DNA of 64,000 bases from Moellerella wisconsensis ATCC 35017. GTDB lineage: Bacteria > Pseudomonadota > Gammaproteobacteria > Enterobacterales > Enterobacteriaceae. Of this stretch, positions 39,584 through 48,508 are shown piece by piece. The stretch's first letter is position 1; the number at the start of each line of letters is the position of its first letter. The DNA lies in NCBI RefSeq assembly GCF_001294465.1, contig NZ_LGAA01000019.1, positions 52,554 to 116,553 of the forward strand, in the 5' to 3' direction. Under the pieces are notes generated by a model. That model had not been told where the DNA came from, ran no database searches, and was given only the letters and a program-made list of their open reading frames with translations. Both the position numbers and the translations under genes were made by a program.

Positions 39584-40630
39584 ATGCATAAAACTGATGA
39601 ACTACGAACCCAGAGAGTTGCGAGCCTGATCACTCCGCAAACACTGGCTGATGAATACCCGATTTCCTTGGCTGTCGCTGAAAATGTGACAATGTCACGC
39701 AGACGTATTGAAGCTATTTTAGCCGGTGATGATCCTCGCCTACTAGTAATAGTTGGTCCTTGTTCGATCCATGATATTGATGCAGCGTTAGAATATGCAC
39801 AAAAACTCACGGTATTACGTGAAAAATATCACCATCGACTCGAAATCGTCATGCGTACCTACTTTGAAAAACCTCGCACGGTGGTTGGCTGGAAAGGCTT
39901 AATTTCTGATCCTAATCTGGATAACTCTTGCCAAGTAAATAAAGGTATTCGCCTAGCAAGAAAATTATTAATCGATGTGAATCAATTAGGCATTCCGACT
40001 GCCACTGAATTTCTCGATATGGTCACAGGCCAATATATTGCCGACCTCATTAGCTGGGGGGCTATTGGCGCACGTACGACTGAAAGCCAAATTCACCGAG
40101 AAATGGCCTCTGCGCTCTCTTGTCCTGTGGGCTTTAAAAATGGAACCGATGGCAATACACGCATTGCGATTGATGCAATCCGTGCTGCACGTGCCGGGCA
40201 TATGTTTTTGTCCCCGGATAAGACCGGACAAATGACCATTTATCAAACCCAAGGCAACCCGTACGGACATATCATTATGCGCGGCGGAAAGCGGCCTAAT
40301 TACTCAGCCGGTGATATTGCCGATGCCTGTGATAAATTGCGCGAATTCGATTTACCAGAGCATTTGGTTGTCGATTTTAGTCACGGCAATTGCCAGAAAA
40401 TCCATCGCCGACAATTAGATGTTGCCCGTGATATTGCCCAGCAAATCAAAGATGGCTCAAGTGCAATCGCCGGCGTTATGGCTGAAAGTTTTCTGCTAGA
40501 AGGCACACAAAAAATGATCGCCGGCCAACCATTGACTTATGGCCAATCGATTACCGATCCTTGTCTTAGCTGGCAAGATACTGAACTGTTATTGGCATTA
40601 TTAGCCGAAGCAGTTGACAGTCGTTTTTAA
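39584..40630 (+). CDS. aroH: 3-deoxy-7-phosphoheptulonate synthase, Trp-sensitive type
   Basis: First step of the aromatic pathway, joining PEP and erythrose 4-phosphate. The 348 residues equal E. coli AroH. Class I DAHP synthase motifs are clear: VGPCSIHD near residues 53-60, the PRTVVGWKGLISDP segment near 98-111, GARTTESQ near 157-164, GFKNGTDGN near 179-187 and VDFSHGNCQK near 263-272. The assignment to the Trp isoenzyme rests on synteny (after ppsR, before hemP/ydiE, as in E. coli) and length; no trp operator is visible, and a CRP-like site lies close upstream. Confidence 0.9.
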   Translation: MHKTDELRTQRVASLITPQTLADEYPISLAVAENVTMSRRRIEAILAGDDPRLLVIVGPCSIHDIDAALEYAQKLTVLREKYHHRLEIVMRTYFEKPRTVVGWKGLISDPNLDNSCQVNKGIRLARKLLIDVNQLGIPTATEFLDMVTGQYIADLISWGAIGARTTESQIHREMASALSCPVGFKNGTDGNTRIAIDAIRAARAGHMFLSPDKTGQMTIYQTQGNPYGHIIMRGGKRPNYSAGDIADACDKLREFDLPEHLVVDFSHGNCQKIHRRQLDVARDIAQQIKDGSSAIAGVMAESFLLEGTQKMIAGQPLTYGQSITDPCLSWQDTELLLALLAEAVDSRF

Positions 40631-40686
40631 ATTCAACGTCTATCATCACGCCCAAATACTGCACAACTAGCAATCGCAGTAATCTA

Positions 40687-40720
40687 TAAAGCCAGAAGAT
40701 CACTCACTTTCTGGCTTTTA
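40687..40720 (+). terminator. aroH terminator
   Basis: TAAAGCCAGAA pairs with TTCTGGCTTT, followed by T-rich DNA, about 57 bases after the aroH stop. Confidence 0.8.
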
Positions 40721-40786
40721 TACTGTGGTGTCCTCATCTGCCAGCCCTCTTCATTTTGACTTTCTGTGTTTTCTAGTGACTAAAGA

Positions 40787-40834
40787 CTTCTTGCTCTTGC
40801 TTCTTGCTTCTTGCTTCTTGCTTCTTGCTTCTTA
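40787..40834 (+). repeat. Tandem CTTCTTG heptamer array
   Basis: Seven consecutive units: CTTCTTG, a six-base CTCTTG variant, then four perfect CTTCTTG copies and a final CTTCTTA. The array is purely pyrimidine plus G on this strand. It lies between the aroH terminator and the Fur-controlled promoter of hemP, about 96 bases before the -35. Arrays of this type change copy number by slipped-strand mispairing. Confidence 0.9.
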
Positions 40835-40929
40835 GATTATGATTTGCGGCAATAAATTATTGAGCAATACTCGATAGGTAATCAATCGCTAATTATATGT
40901 TAAATATTAATTCTAGTTGTAAATAATAC

Positions 40930-40971
40930 TTGATGTTATCTCACAAGTTAAAGATAATGATTCTCACTATT
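40930..40971 (+). promoter_or_regulatory. Fur-repressed promoter of the heme operon
   Basis: TTGATG at 40930-40935, exactly 17 bases, then GATAAT at 40953-40958 form a good sigma-70 promoter. GATAATGATTCTCACTATT at 40953-40971 matches the 19-base Fur consensus at 15 positions and covers the -10. Iron-loaded Fur would therefore block it. The hemP ATG lies about 60 bases downstream. Confidence 0.75.
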
Positions 40972-41026
40972 AAAGAGATTATCACTTAGATTGTAACGAT
41001 AAACTATTAACTTATATTGATAAACT

Positions 41027-41209
41027 ATGTCTGATTTGCATCTTAAGCATTTAAAAGAAGATAACTCACAGAAATCATCATCTGACGTTGTTGATTATAT
41101 CGACAGCCACCAGCTATTAGGTAAAAACGGACGGATACATATTCGCCATCGTGGTGAAATTTATCAGCTTAGGCAAACCCAAGCTGGAAAGCTGATTTTA
41201 ACCAAATAA
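41027..41209 (+). CDS. hemP: Hemin uptake protein HemP (HmuP; YdiE family)
   Basis: Small cytosolic protein of 60 residues found at the head of heme-uptake operons; homologues have been implicated in activating or tuning heme-receptor expression. The conserved C-terminal half is clear: GRIHIRHRGEIYQLRQTQAG followed by KLILTK, the terminal motif of the family. The N-terminal half is variable and polar. It directly follows a Fur-box promoter. E. coli retains a lone homologue, ydiE, at the same place after aroH but lacks the transport genes there, so this locus preserves the context of that orphan. Confidence 0.9.
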   Translation: MSDLHLKHLKEDNSQKSSSDVVDYIDSHQLLGKNGRIHIRHRGEIYQLRQTQAGKLILTK

Positions 41210-41312
41210 CGACTGTTTTATCGATTATATATACTTAATTTAGTGTTTATTTTACTCTGCAAGCCACCCAGATCTCCGTATCCAGGCAGCCAGCTTTCAC
41301 ATCCATACAATT

Positions 41313-41327
41313 AGGAAAGGATTTCCT
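41313..41327 (+). promoter_or_regulatory. Perfect hairpin containing the ribosome-binding site
   Basis: AGGAAA-GGA-TTTCCT is a perfect 6-bp stem with a 3-base loop that abuts the ATG at 41328. Its 5' arm and loop contain both AGG and GGA Shine-Dalgarno-like words, so folding would hide the ribosome-binding site of the next ORF. Confidence 0.55.
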
Positions 41328-41507
41328 ATGGAGTTAAAACTGATGTCTGCATTTGCTGTTACGCCTCAAAAAATCTATTTATCTGATGCGACGCTTAAGC
41401 GTACTTCCACACATACCCCAAGCAATCATAACAACGAGAGTGAAAATATAGTCGCTCCTTTGAGCGCCAGTTCCTCCATTTCAATACTCGCGATTAGTGG
41501 TGATTGA
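41328..41507 (+). CDS. Unrecognised 59-residue protein between hemP and hmuR
   Basis: ATG to TGA, 59 codons, with an AGGAAAGGA ribosome-binding sequence. The protein begins MELKLMSAFAVTPQKIYLSD and ends SASSSISILAISGD; the middle is rich in Thr, Ser, Asn and His (RTSTHTPSNHNNESEN). No cysteine, no clear signal peptide or membrane helix, and no family I know. It is in the same direction as hemP and hmuR, inside a single presumed operon, so it would be made with the heme receptor when iron is low. It could be a real small protein or a translated leader controlling hmuR. Confidence 0.45.
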   Translation: MELKLMSAFAVTPQKIYLSDATLKRTSTHTPSNHNNESENIVAPLSASSSISILAISGD

Positions 41508-41593
41508 TTAATTTTTTTAATTAAACAATAGCCATGTAATAGTGCGATTGAACGCGCATTACCACCTAAATTTATGTCATGGAGATCGTCTTA

Positions 41594-43615
41594 ATGTCAG
41601 CTATTTTACGCCTGTCAGTACTCGCAGCCACCATCGCTAGTGTATTATCCCCTGCACAAGCTGCAGAAAAAGAGACAGCAAACTCACAAAAAAAATCTAA
41701 AGATATCATCACCGTATATGCGACTGGTAACCAGCGTGACAGCTTTGAAGCTCCGATGATGGTGACCGTCATCAAAAATAATTCACCGCAAACCCAAACC
41801 GCTAGCACCGCCAATGATATATTGAAAAAAATACCAGGAATTGATGTTTCTGGTACGGGTCGCACTAATGGCCAAGATGTTTCAATGCGTGGCTTTGGGC
41901 CAAAAGATATATTGACCCTGGTAGATAATGTACGCCAAGGCACTGATACTGGGCATATTAATGGTACCTTTATTGATCCCGCCCTAATTAAACAAGTCGA
42001 AATTATCCGTGGCCCTTCGGCATTATTATACGGCAGTGGTGCTATGGGCGGTGTTATAGCGTGGGAAACTGTCGATGCTAAAGATTTATTAAAAGATAAT
42101 CAAAATTTAGGCTTTAGAGTCTTTACTACCGCTGCTAGTGGCGATCACAGTTTCGGATTTGGTGGTTCAGCTTTTGGTCGTAACGAAAAATTCGATGGTT
42201 TATTTAGCTTTGTTGCCAAAGATGTCGGCAATATTCGCCAAGGTGGTGGCGAAGAAACGACAAACGATGAAACTATCAGCAACCTATTAGCCAAAGGGAG
42301 TTGGTTGATTGATGATAGCCAAAAATTAAGCGGGCAATTGCGTTATTATAATAACGATGCTTACGAGCCTAAAAACCCGCAAGAAGTTAAATCAAACGAC
42401 AAATCTAATCCTGACACGAATCGCACAACTCGGCAACGAGATACACAGCTCACTTATCAGCTCAAACCCGCAGATCAAGATTGGCTGAATCTCAAAACGA
42501 CCGCCTATTATTCAGAGGTCAATATTACGGCCCGACCAACCGCCAAAGCGATAAATACTGGCTATGAAGGCCGTCAGCAGAAAACCTATGGGCTGAAAGT
42601 AGACAATCGTAGCAACATATATAATTTGCCTATTGCCGCACATAATCTGACTTATGGGGCTGAAACTTATCAACAAAAACAAGATCCTTTTGCAAATACC
42701 ACCAGCTTTCCTAACGCTAAAATCACTTATGGCTCGGGTTTCTTGCAAGATGAAATTACACTTAAAGATCTGCCGATTTCATTTATTGCCGGTACCCGCT
42801 ACGACCATTTCAAAAGTCAATCAGATGGTAATAGCAATATTACCGCAAATAATTGGTCCTCAAAAGGCGCCGTAAGTATTACCCCAACCGATTGGTCGAT
42901 GTTGTTTGCCTCCTATTCTGAAGCGTTCCGCGCCCCAAGTATGGGAGAAATGTATAATGATGCGAAACATTTTGAGATCCGTGGACGAGTTAATTATTGG
43001 GTACCTAATCCAAACCTAAAACCTGAATCGACTCAAACCAAAGAATATGGCTTTGGCTTACGATTCGACAATCTACTGCTGGATAACGATGGCGTACAAT
43101 TCAAAGCCAGTTACTTTGATACCAAAGCTAAAAACTATATCGATACCTACGTTGATATGGCCAAAATGACCACTCAATCGGTAAATATTGATGATGTTAA
43201 AATTTGGGGTGTCGATGCCACACTAAGCTATAACACCGACTATTTCAATTGGGATCTAGCATATAACCATACCGCAAGTAATGGTAAAAGCCCACAAACG
43301 GGCACACCGTTAACTTCTATCAAACCTGACTCAATTACCAGTACCTTAAATGTCCCTATTCAAAATAGCGGCTTTGCCGTGGGATGGATTGGCGAATTCA
43401 CCAAACACACTGATTATTCAGATTCAGACAAAATGCAACAGCAATCCGGTTATGGTGTAAGCGATTTCTATCTAAGCTACCAAGGTGAAGGCTCACTTAA
43501 TGGATTTGGCTCTAGCGTGGTTTTAGGCAATGCATTTGATAAACAATATTATTCATCACAAGGCATCCCACAGGATGGCCGTAATGCCAAGCTGCTTGTC
43601 AGCTATCAATGGTAA
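41594..43615 (+). CDS. hmuR: TonB-dependent heme receptor HmuR
   Basis: Outer membrane beta-barrel that binds heme or heme proteins and imports heme with TonB energy. The ATG at 41594 gives 673 residues, close to Yersinia HmuR. GGAG is nine bases upstream, and it starts a clear signal peptide ending SPAQA; the ATG five codons earlier overlaps that GGAG. A TonB-box-like ITVYA segment follows the signal. The plug domain has DVSMRGFGPKDILTLVDNVR and the GPSALLYGSGAMGG motif. The barrel contains a YSEAFRAPSMGEMY stretch and ends in LLVSYQW with terminal Trp, as needed for barrel assembly. Confidence 0.94.
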   Translation: MSAILRLSVLAATIASVLSPAQAAEKETANSQKKSKDIITVYATGNQRDSFEAPMMVTVIKNNSPQTQTASTANDILKKIPGIDVSGTGRTNGQDVSMRGFGPKDILTLVDNVRQGTDTGHINGTFIDPALIKQVEIIRGPSALLYGSGAMGGVIAWETVDAKDLLKDNQNLGFRVFTTAASGDHSFGFGGSAFGRNEKFDGLFSFVAKDVGNIRQGGGEETTNDETISNLLAKGSWLIDDSQKLSGQLRYYNNDAYEPKNPQEVKSNDKSNPDTNRTTRQRDTQLTYQLKPADQDWLNLKTTAYYSEVNITARPTAKAINTGYEGRQQKTYGLKVDNRSNIYNLPIAAHNLTYGAETYQQKQDPFANTTSFPNAKITYGSGFLQDEITLKDLPISFIAGTRYDHFKSQSDGNSNITANNWSSKGAVSITPTDWSMLFASYSEAFRAPSMGEMYNDAKHFEIRGRVNYWVPNPNLKPESTQTKEYGFGLRFDNLLLDNDGVQFKASYFDTKAKNYIDTYVDMAKMTTQSVNIDDVKIWGVDATLSYNTDYFNWDLAYNHTASNGKSPQTGTPLTSIKPDSITSTLNVPIQNSGFAVGWIGEFTKHTDYSDSDKMQQQSGYGVSDFYLSYQGEGSLNGFGSSVVLGNAFDKQYYSSQGIPQDGRNAKLLVSYQW

Positions 43616-43642
43616 TTCACTTAATATTCAAGGAGATACACT

Positions 43643-44692
43643 GTGAATTCATCACTTTATGAGCGTTATCAACAGGCTAAAACAGAAAATAAAGCGAAAT
43701 ACGCTCGTGATTTAGCTGCCTATCTCGACGTTTCAGAAGCTGAGCTTCTGTATGCGCGTGTTGGGATTGATGGTGCTAAACGCCTAGATGTAGATGCACC
43801 AACCTTGTTAACCGCATTGGAAAAAGTCGGCGAAGTAAAAGCAATCACTCGCAATGAATATGTAGTACACGAACAAGTTGGTCGCTATGAAAACGCTCGC
43901 TTTAGCCCACATGCAGGGTTAATCCTCAATCCTCGCGCATTAGATTTAAGAATGTTTTTTGGTCACTGGGCCAGTGTTTTTGCCTTAACTGAGGCGTCGA
44001 AACATGGGGAACGTCATAGTATTCAATTTTTCGACCATCATGGTGATGCGATACATAAGGTATATACCACCGAAAATACGGATATGGCAGCATGGCAGGC
44101 ATTAATCGAACAATATGTGAGTGATGAAAATCCACTATTAGCCCTTAAACCCGCGGAGCCATTCACTCAAACGCCGATCAGTGAAGAACTGAAAAATCAG
44201 TTAGAGCAAGAATGGCGTAATATGACGGATGTTCATCAATTCTTTAAATTATTAAAAAATAATAATTTAAGCCGTCAGCAAGTGTTCCGCGCAGTCAGCG
44301 ATGATTTAGCGTGGCAAGTTCCGCTAGATTCATTTAATCAATTAACACAAACCGCATTTGCTGACCAAAATGAAATCATGATTTTTGTCGGTAACCGTGG
44401 CTGTACCCAGATATTTACTGGCCGAATTGAGCGTTTGATGCCTTATCAAGCTGAAGGTTCACCACTAAAATGGCTGAACATTTTCAATCCGGATTTTACA
44501 CTGCATATGATTGAGAACGGTGTGGCGGAATGCTGGGTAACGCGGAAGCAAACTCAAGATGGTTTTGTTACCAGTCTGGAAGTTTTTGATAATCAAGGAA
44601 ATCAAATTGTCCAAATGTATGGACAACGCACTGAAGGCACGCCAGAACAAACACAATGGCGCAATCAAGTGACTGCACTTCCAAAAATTTAA
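43643..44692 (+). CDS. hmuS: Heme-degrading/trafficking protein HmuS
   Basis: Cytosolic heme-binding protein of the HemS/ChuS/HmuS family that handles or degrades imported heme to release iron. The 349 residues contain two tandem structural repeats. The histidine-containing segment KHGERHSIQFFDHHGDAIHK is near residues 115-134, and the second repeat has FVGNRGCTQIFTGRIERL. The start is GTG with AAGGAG placed seven bases upstream. It is 27 bases from the hmuR stop, so it is cotranscribed. Confidence 0.93.
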   Translation: MNSSLYERYQQAKTENKAKYARDLAAYLDVSEAELLYARVGIDGAKRLDVDAPTLLTALEKVGEVKAITRNEYVVHEQVGRYENARFSPHAGLILNPRALDLRMFFGHWASVFALTEASKHGERHSIQFFDHHGDAIHKVYTTENTDMAAWQALIEQYVSDENPLLALKPAEPFTQTPISEELKNQLEQEWRNMTDVHQFFKLLKNNNLSRQQVFRAVSDDLAWQVPLDSFNQLTQTAFADQNEIMIFVGNRGCTQIFTGRIERLMPYQAEGSPLKWLNIFNPDFTLHMIENGVAECWVTRKQTQDGFVTSLEVFDNQGNQIVQMYGQRTEGTPEQTQWRNQVTALPKI

Positions 44693-44709
44693 TCTTCGGA
44701 ACTGAAAAT

Positions 44710-45531
44710 ATGAATAAATGGTTTCTTCTTGCAGTGTCTGCCCTGCTCACTTTTTCAGCCCAGGCCACTGAACGTATTGTTACTTTAGGTGGCGATATCA
44801 CCGAGATAGTCTTCGCCTTAGGTGCAGGAAAACAGGTGGTGGCTCGTGACAGCACCAGTCGTCATCCACAAGCGGCTTTGGCGCTGAAAGATGTCGGTTA
44901 TATGCGCATGCTTAATGCCGAAGGTGTATTATCAATGCGCCCGACATTGGTATTAGCCAGTGAGCTGGTCAAGCCCTCCATTACATTGACACAAATCGAA
45001 AAAAGTGGCGTCAAGATTATCAATGTGACCGGTGAACCTGCATTAGAAGCCATTCCTAAGAAAATACGTACTCTTGCTGAGGCTCTTGACAGTACCGAGC
45101 AAGGTGAAGCGTTGATAGTTAAATTCAATCAACAACTGGCTAAAATATCGACTCAACCCATTGACAAAAAAGTTTTATTTATCATGAGCCATGGGGGCGT
45201 TATGCCACTGGCTGCCGGGCAAAAAACCGCCGCCGATAGCATTATCCAAGCCACTGGCGCTAAAAATGCGATGCAAGGATTTACTAGCTATCGGCCACTC
45301 TCTCAAGAAGGTGTGATAGCCAGTCAGCCCGATTTGATTTTAATGACCGAAGAAGGAATTAAATCCCTCGGCGGTATCGATAAAATTTGGCAATTGCCCG
45401 GCATCGCACTTACTCCAGCCGCTAAACATCGGGCATTGTTAGTAGTCGATGATATGGGGCTGCTTGGATTTAGCCTCAATACACCGCAAGTTATGCAGCA
45501 GATCCGTGGAGCGTTAGAGACGACACCATGA
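44710..45531 (+). CDS. hmuT: Periplasmic heme-binding protein HmuT
   Basis: Delivers heme to the HmuUV permease. The start at 44710 gives 273 residues beginning with a signal peptide (MNKWFLLAVSALLTFSAQA) cleaved before TERIVTLGGDITEIVFALG; the in-frame ATG 18 codons upstream lies inside hmuS and is rejected. Class III substrate-binding fold motifs are present, including VVARDSTSRHP, whose tyrosine/histidine-region residues ligate heme in the family. The ribosome-binding site is weak, consistent with coupling to hmuS, which ends 17 bases earlier. Its last codons overlap the hmuU start. Confidence 0.93.
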   Translation: MNKWFLLAVSALLTFSAQATERIVTLGGDITEIVFALGAGKQVVARDSTSRHPQAALALKDVGYMRMLNAEGVLSMRPTLVLASELVKPSITLTQIEKSGVKIINVTGEPALEAIPKKIRTLAEALDSTEQGEALIVKFNQQLAKISTQPIDKKVLFIMSHGGVMPLAAGQKTAADSIIQATGAKNAMQGFTSYRPLSQEGVIASQPDLILMTEEGIKSLGGIDKIWQLPGIALTPAAKHRALLVVDDMGLLGFSLNTPQVMQQIRGALETTP

Positions 45532-46529
45532 ACCGTTTTAAATATCCTGCGATGGGTCTCTGTTTATTGCTATTAAGCTTAATTATCATTGTGTTGATCG
45601 TGTCTAATCTGGGCGCCATGTCACTTTCATTTTCAATGCTATGGCAACTGCCAATGTCAGATCCACTGTGGCAAATTTGGCTCAATATTCGTTTGCCGCG
45701 AATATTACTGGCCATTCTCATTGGTTTAGCCTTAGCCGTTTCAGGGGCAATAATGCAGGGATTATTCCGTAACCCCTTAGCTGATCCTGGGTTATTAGGC
45801 ATTAGTAGTGGCGCTGCATTAGCGGTCGCGGCCTTTATTGTGATCCCATTTTCACTGCCCAGCATTTTAGCTAATTATGGTCATCTCAGCGCGGCATTTG
45901 TCGGTAGCTTAGCTGTTTCGATGATTATTTTTAGCTTAAATAGACTCTCGAGCGGTAACCTCTCCCGTTTGCTACTCGCCGGGATCGCTATCAATGCCTT
46001 GTGTATGTCATTTGTTGGCGTGCTTAGCTACATTAGCGACGACCAGCAATTACGCACCTTTAGCCTGTGGATGATGGGCTCGTTAGGTAAAGTTGATTGG
46101 CAATCGTTGTTAATCGCCACTTCAGTAATTTTACCCACCTGCTTTATGTGCTTCTTGCAAGGAAAAAAGCTAAATTTATTGCAGCTCGGTGATGAAGATG
46201 CTCATTATTTAGGATTACAAGTTGAGCGTACTAAATTTACTCTGCTATTACTTAGCGCTCTATTAATTGGTTGTGCTGTCGCCATGAGCGGTGTGATTGG
46301 CTTTATCGGTTTAGTCGTCCCCCATTTAATCCGCATGACTTTTGGGCCTGATCACCGCTGGTTGCTCCCCGGCTCGGCGTTGGTTGGCGCAATATTGCTA
46401 TTAATTGCCGACACGATTGCCAGAACCTTAGTCGCTCCGGCCGAAATTCCCGTCGGTTTACTGACAGGGCTGATCGGTGGACCTTACTTTTTATGGTTGA
46501 TCCTGCGCCAGCCTGTCGGAAAAATGTAA
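45528..46529 (+). CDS. hmuU: Heme ABC transporter permease HmuU (FecCD family)
   Basis: Inner membrane permease with about ten spans; forms a dimer with HmuV. The 333 residues have FecCD signatures: [20 protein letters not shown] near residues 49-68, [18 protein letters not shown] near 72-89 and [19 protein letters not shown] near 258-276. The start overlaps the hmuT stop by four bases (ATGA). It is paralogous to BtuC encoded near 59 kb; the gene neighbours decide heme versus cobalamin. Confidence 0.94.
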   Translation: MNRFKYPAMGLCLLLLSLIIIVLIVSNLGAMSLSFSMLWQLPMSDPLWQIWLNIRLPRILLAILIGLALAVSGAIMQGLFRNPLADPGLLGISSGAALAVAAFIVIPFSLPSILANYGHLSAAFVGSLAVSMIIFSLNRLSSGNLSRLLLAGIAINALCMSFVGVLSYISDDQQLRTFSLWMMGSLGKVDWQSLLIATSVILPTCFMCFLQGKKLNLLQLGDEDAHYLGLQVERTKFTLLLLSALLIGCAVAMSGVIGFIGLVVPHLIRMTFGPDHRWLLPGSALVGAILLLIADTIARTLVAPAEIPVGLLTGLIGGPYFLWLILRQPVGKM

Positions 46530-46531
46530 TC

Positions 46532-47326
46532 ATGCATATATCGAATAAAACGTTATTACTCGAAGCCAAGGATCTGCAATTTACCCTTGGAGAACAACAG
46601 ATTATCCGCGATATTAGTGTGTCGCTTCATCAACACGAGTTGATTGCAATTATTGGCCCAAATGGTGCCGGAAAATCAACATTAATGAAGCTATTAACTG
46701 GTTTTAGCCAACCCACCAGCGGACAATGTTTATTAGACAATAAACCACTAACGCAATGGGATAATAGATCATTAGCCTTAAAGCGCGCCGTAATGAAACA
46801 GCAGAGCCAACTGAACTTTCCATTCAGTGTCGAGGATGTCATTACCATGGGGCGCTCACCGCATGGCAGTGCGTATTTAGAACAGGCATTACTGGCAGTA
46901 TTAACCCAAACAGATAGCCTACATTTACGCCATCGAGATTATCGTCAACTCTCTGGCGGTGAACAGCAGCGAGTTCAATTAGCGCGCGTACTGGCGCAAT
47001 TGTGGCAACCGACCCCCACCCCTAGCTGTCTATTTCTAGATGAACCAACCTCTGCATTGGATCTATATCATCAGCAACATAGCTTACGTCTACTACATCG
47101 CCTAAGCCGTGAACAACCGCTAGGAATTTGTTGTATTCTGCATGATCTCAACCTAACCGCACTGTATGCGGATCGGGTGTATTTAATCCATCAAGGTCAA
47201 CTGGTCGCGACAGGTACTCCTACAGAAGTACTAACTGAAACACAATTAAATCGTTGGTATAAAGCTGATTTAGGCGTATTCCCTCACCCTGAATCCGCAG
47301 TACCACAAATTTATCTGCGTCAATAA
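46532..47326 (+). CDS. hmuV: Heme ABC transporter ATPase HmuV
   Basis: ATPase powering heme import. The ATG at 46532 gives 264 residues; an in-frame upstream ATG lies inside hmuU and would add residues not typical of the family. Walker A is GPNGAGKST near residues 40-48, the ABC signature [11 protein letters not shown] lies near 141-151, and Walker [12 protein letters not shown] near 172-182. It starts two bases after the hmuU stop and ends the operon. A hairpin follows. Confidence 0.94.
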   Translation: MHISNKTLLLEAKDLQFTLGEQQIIRDISVSLHQHELIAIIGPNGAGKSTLMKLLTGFSQPTSGQCLLDNKPLTQWDNRSLALKRAVMKQQSQLNFPFSVEDVITMGRSPHGSAYLEQALLAVLTQTDSLHLRHRDYRQLSGGEQQRVQLARVLAQLWQPTPTPSCLFLDEPTSALDLYHQQHSLRLLHRLSREQPLGICCILHDLNLTALYADRVYLIHQGQLVATGTPTEVLTETQLNRWYKADLGVFPHPESAVPQIYLRQ

Positions 47327-47374
47327 TCATTTCAAAAGTAGCTCGCCATAACGCGACCTGCCTTTTGTTTCCTC

Positions 47375-47410
47375 GCCCCTTTAAGTCAATAAATCTAGCT
47401 TAAAGGGGGC
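47375..47410 (+). terminator. Hairpin ending the hmu operon
   Basis: GCCCCTTTAAG (47375-47385) pairs with CTTAAAGGGG, about 50 bases past hmuV. The stem is strong but the T-tract that follows is short and interrupted. Confidence 0.6.
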
Positions 47411-47993
47411 ATACATTTTGCCTATCGATTCGATTTAACAATAATTACGCTATTGAGCTATAATCCTAGTCATGATCATAATAAAAGAGTCACAATCAAT
47501 TCACTGAAATAGAGATGTAATATTGTTTTATTTATCACCAGCTTTTAGATGAAAACCAGTTATTAACCCTAACTTATTCAATATTTATAGCGTGTATAAA
47601 AAACAATATAACTCGATAATTCCGTATTATTAAATAGAAAAATAATTCTAATAATGATAATTAATGTAGAGAAGGTTTTTCATTTTCTTGCTAAATAAAA
47701 TCGATGAAGAGCAACAATATTTCTGAACAATCAAATCAATCATCTATAATTCAACCAAAATTAATGGTCTCTACCAACATATAATTAATTGATATTATTA
47801 AGTATTATTTTTAAAATTTATCAATTACACTGATATTGAGTTTGATTTCACCTATCTCAGTGATAATTATTACCAATTTAAAATAGCACGTTCTGCCTAT
47901 CGATTTTATCTAGAATTGATAAGAATAGACTGTAGTTTCTTACGTTATTATTTATTTTAAATGAGTTATCATCCGCCTTGTTAGGAGTCAAAT
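47411..47993. other. AT-rich region upstream of the MarA-like gene
   Basis: About 580 bases without a supported gene. AATAATGATAATTAATGTA at about 47650-47668 matches the Fur consensus at roughly 14 of 19 positions, but sits 325 bases before the next start. A 26-codon frame at 47704-47784 lacks a ribosome-binding site. Confidence 0.4.
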
Positions 47994-48365
47994 ATGTCAG
48001 AGAGTATAGTTAACGATATTGTTAAATGGCTGGAAACTCAATTACAGCGTAATGAAGGGATTAAAATAGATTCTATCGCTGATAAAAGTGGTTATTCTAA
48101 ATGGCATTTACAGCGAGTATTTAAAGAATTCAAAGGTTGTACGCTGGGAGAATATGTGCGTAAACGTCGCTTACTTGAAGCCGCTAAATCATTACGCGAA
48201 GGTAATTCATCTATTTTAGATATTTCTTTACAATATGGTTTTAGTTCACAAGCGACCTTCACTCGGATCTTTAAAAAACATTTTGATACCACACCTGCAA
48301 AATTTCGTCAAAATGGTCAAATCCCTGAATGTAAAGGTTTTATGTCTTGCAGTAACCGTCACTAA
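47994..48365 (+). CDS. MarA/SoxS/Rob-like AraC-family regulator
   Basis: A 123-residue protein consisting almost entirely of one AraC-type double helix-turn-helix. The first recognition unit is SIADKSGYSKWHLQRVFKEF near residues 26-45, and the second DISLQYGFSSQATFTRIFKK near residues 73-92 is the classic signature. There is no effector domain, so, like MarA and SoxS, activity would depend on its amount. Such regulators raise efflux and lower porin expression under drug or redox stress (PqrA of Proteus is similar in kind). No marR or soxR partner is adjacent. AGGAG precedes the ATG. Confidence 0.88.
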   Translation: MSESIVNDIVKWLETQLQRNEGIKIDSIADKSGYSKWHLQRVFKEFKGCTLGEYVRKRRLLEAAKSLREGNSSILDISLQYGFSSQATFTRIFKKHFDTTPAKFRQNGQIPECKGFMSCSNRH

Positions 48366-48469
48366 TTTGATAACCAGATACATTGATTATTAATCAAGAA
48401 ATGAAAAATTAATGCTTCAAAAAGCTAAGAAGTGAACACTTAAGAAAACAACAATAATATAAGCAGATT

Positions 48470-48495
48470 AAAGCCGGTCATTTTATACCGGCTTT
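48470..48495. terminator. Hairpin between the MarA-like gene and lplA
   Basis: AAAGCCGGT pairs perfectly with ACCGGCTTT around an 8-base loop, between two convergent genes. T-tracts are short on both sides. Confidence 0.65.
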
Positions 48496-48508
48496 GCTGT
48501 ATCAATAA

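Noticed and set aside
40725..40829. GTG-started 34-codon frame running through the heptamer array
   Set aside because: It follows directly on the aroH terminator, has no ribosome-binding site, and the repeat is open in several frames by its nature.
47704..47784. 26-codon ATG frame upstream of the MarA-like gene
   Set aside because: No Shine-Dalgarno sequence and no conservation can be judged; typical of random AT-rich DNA.
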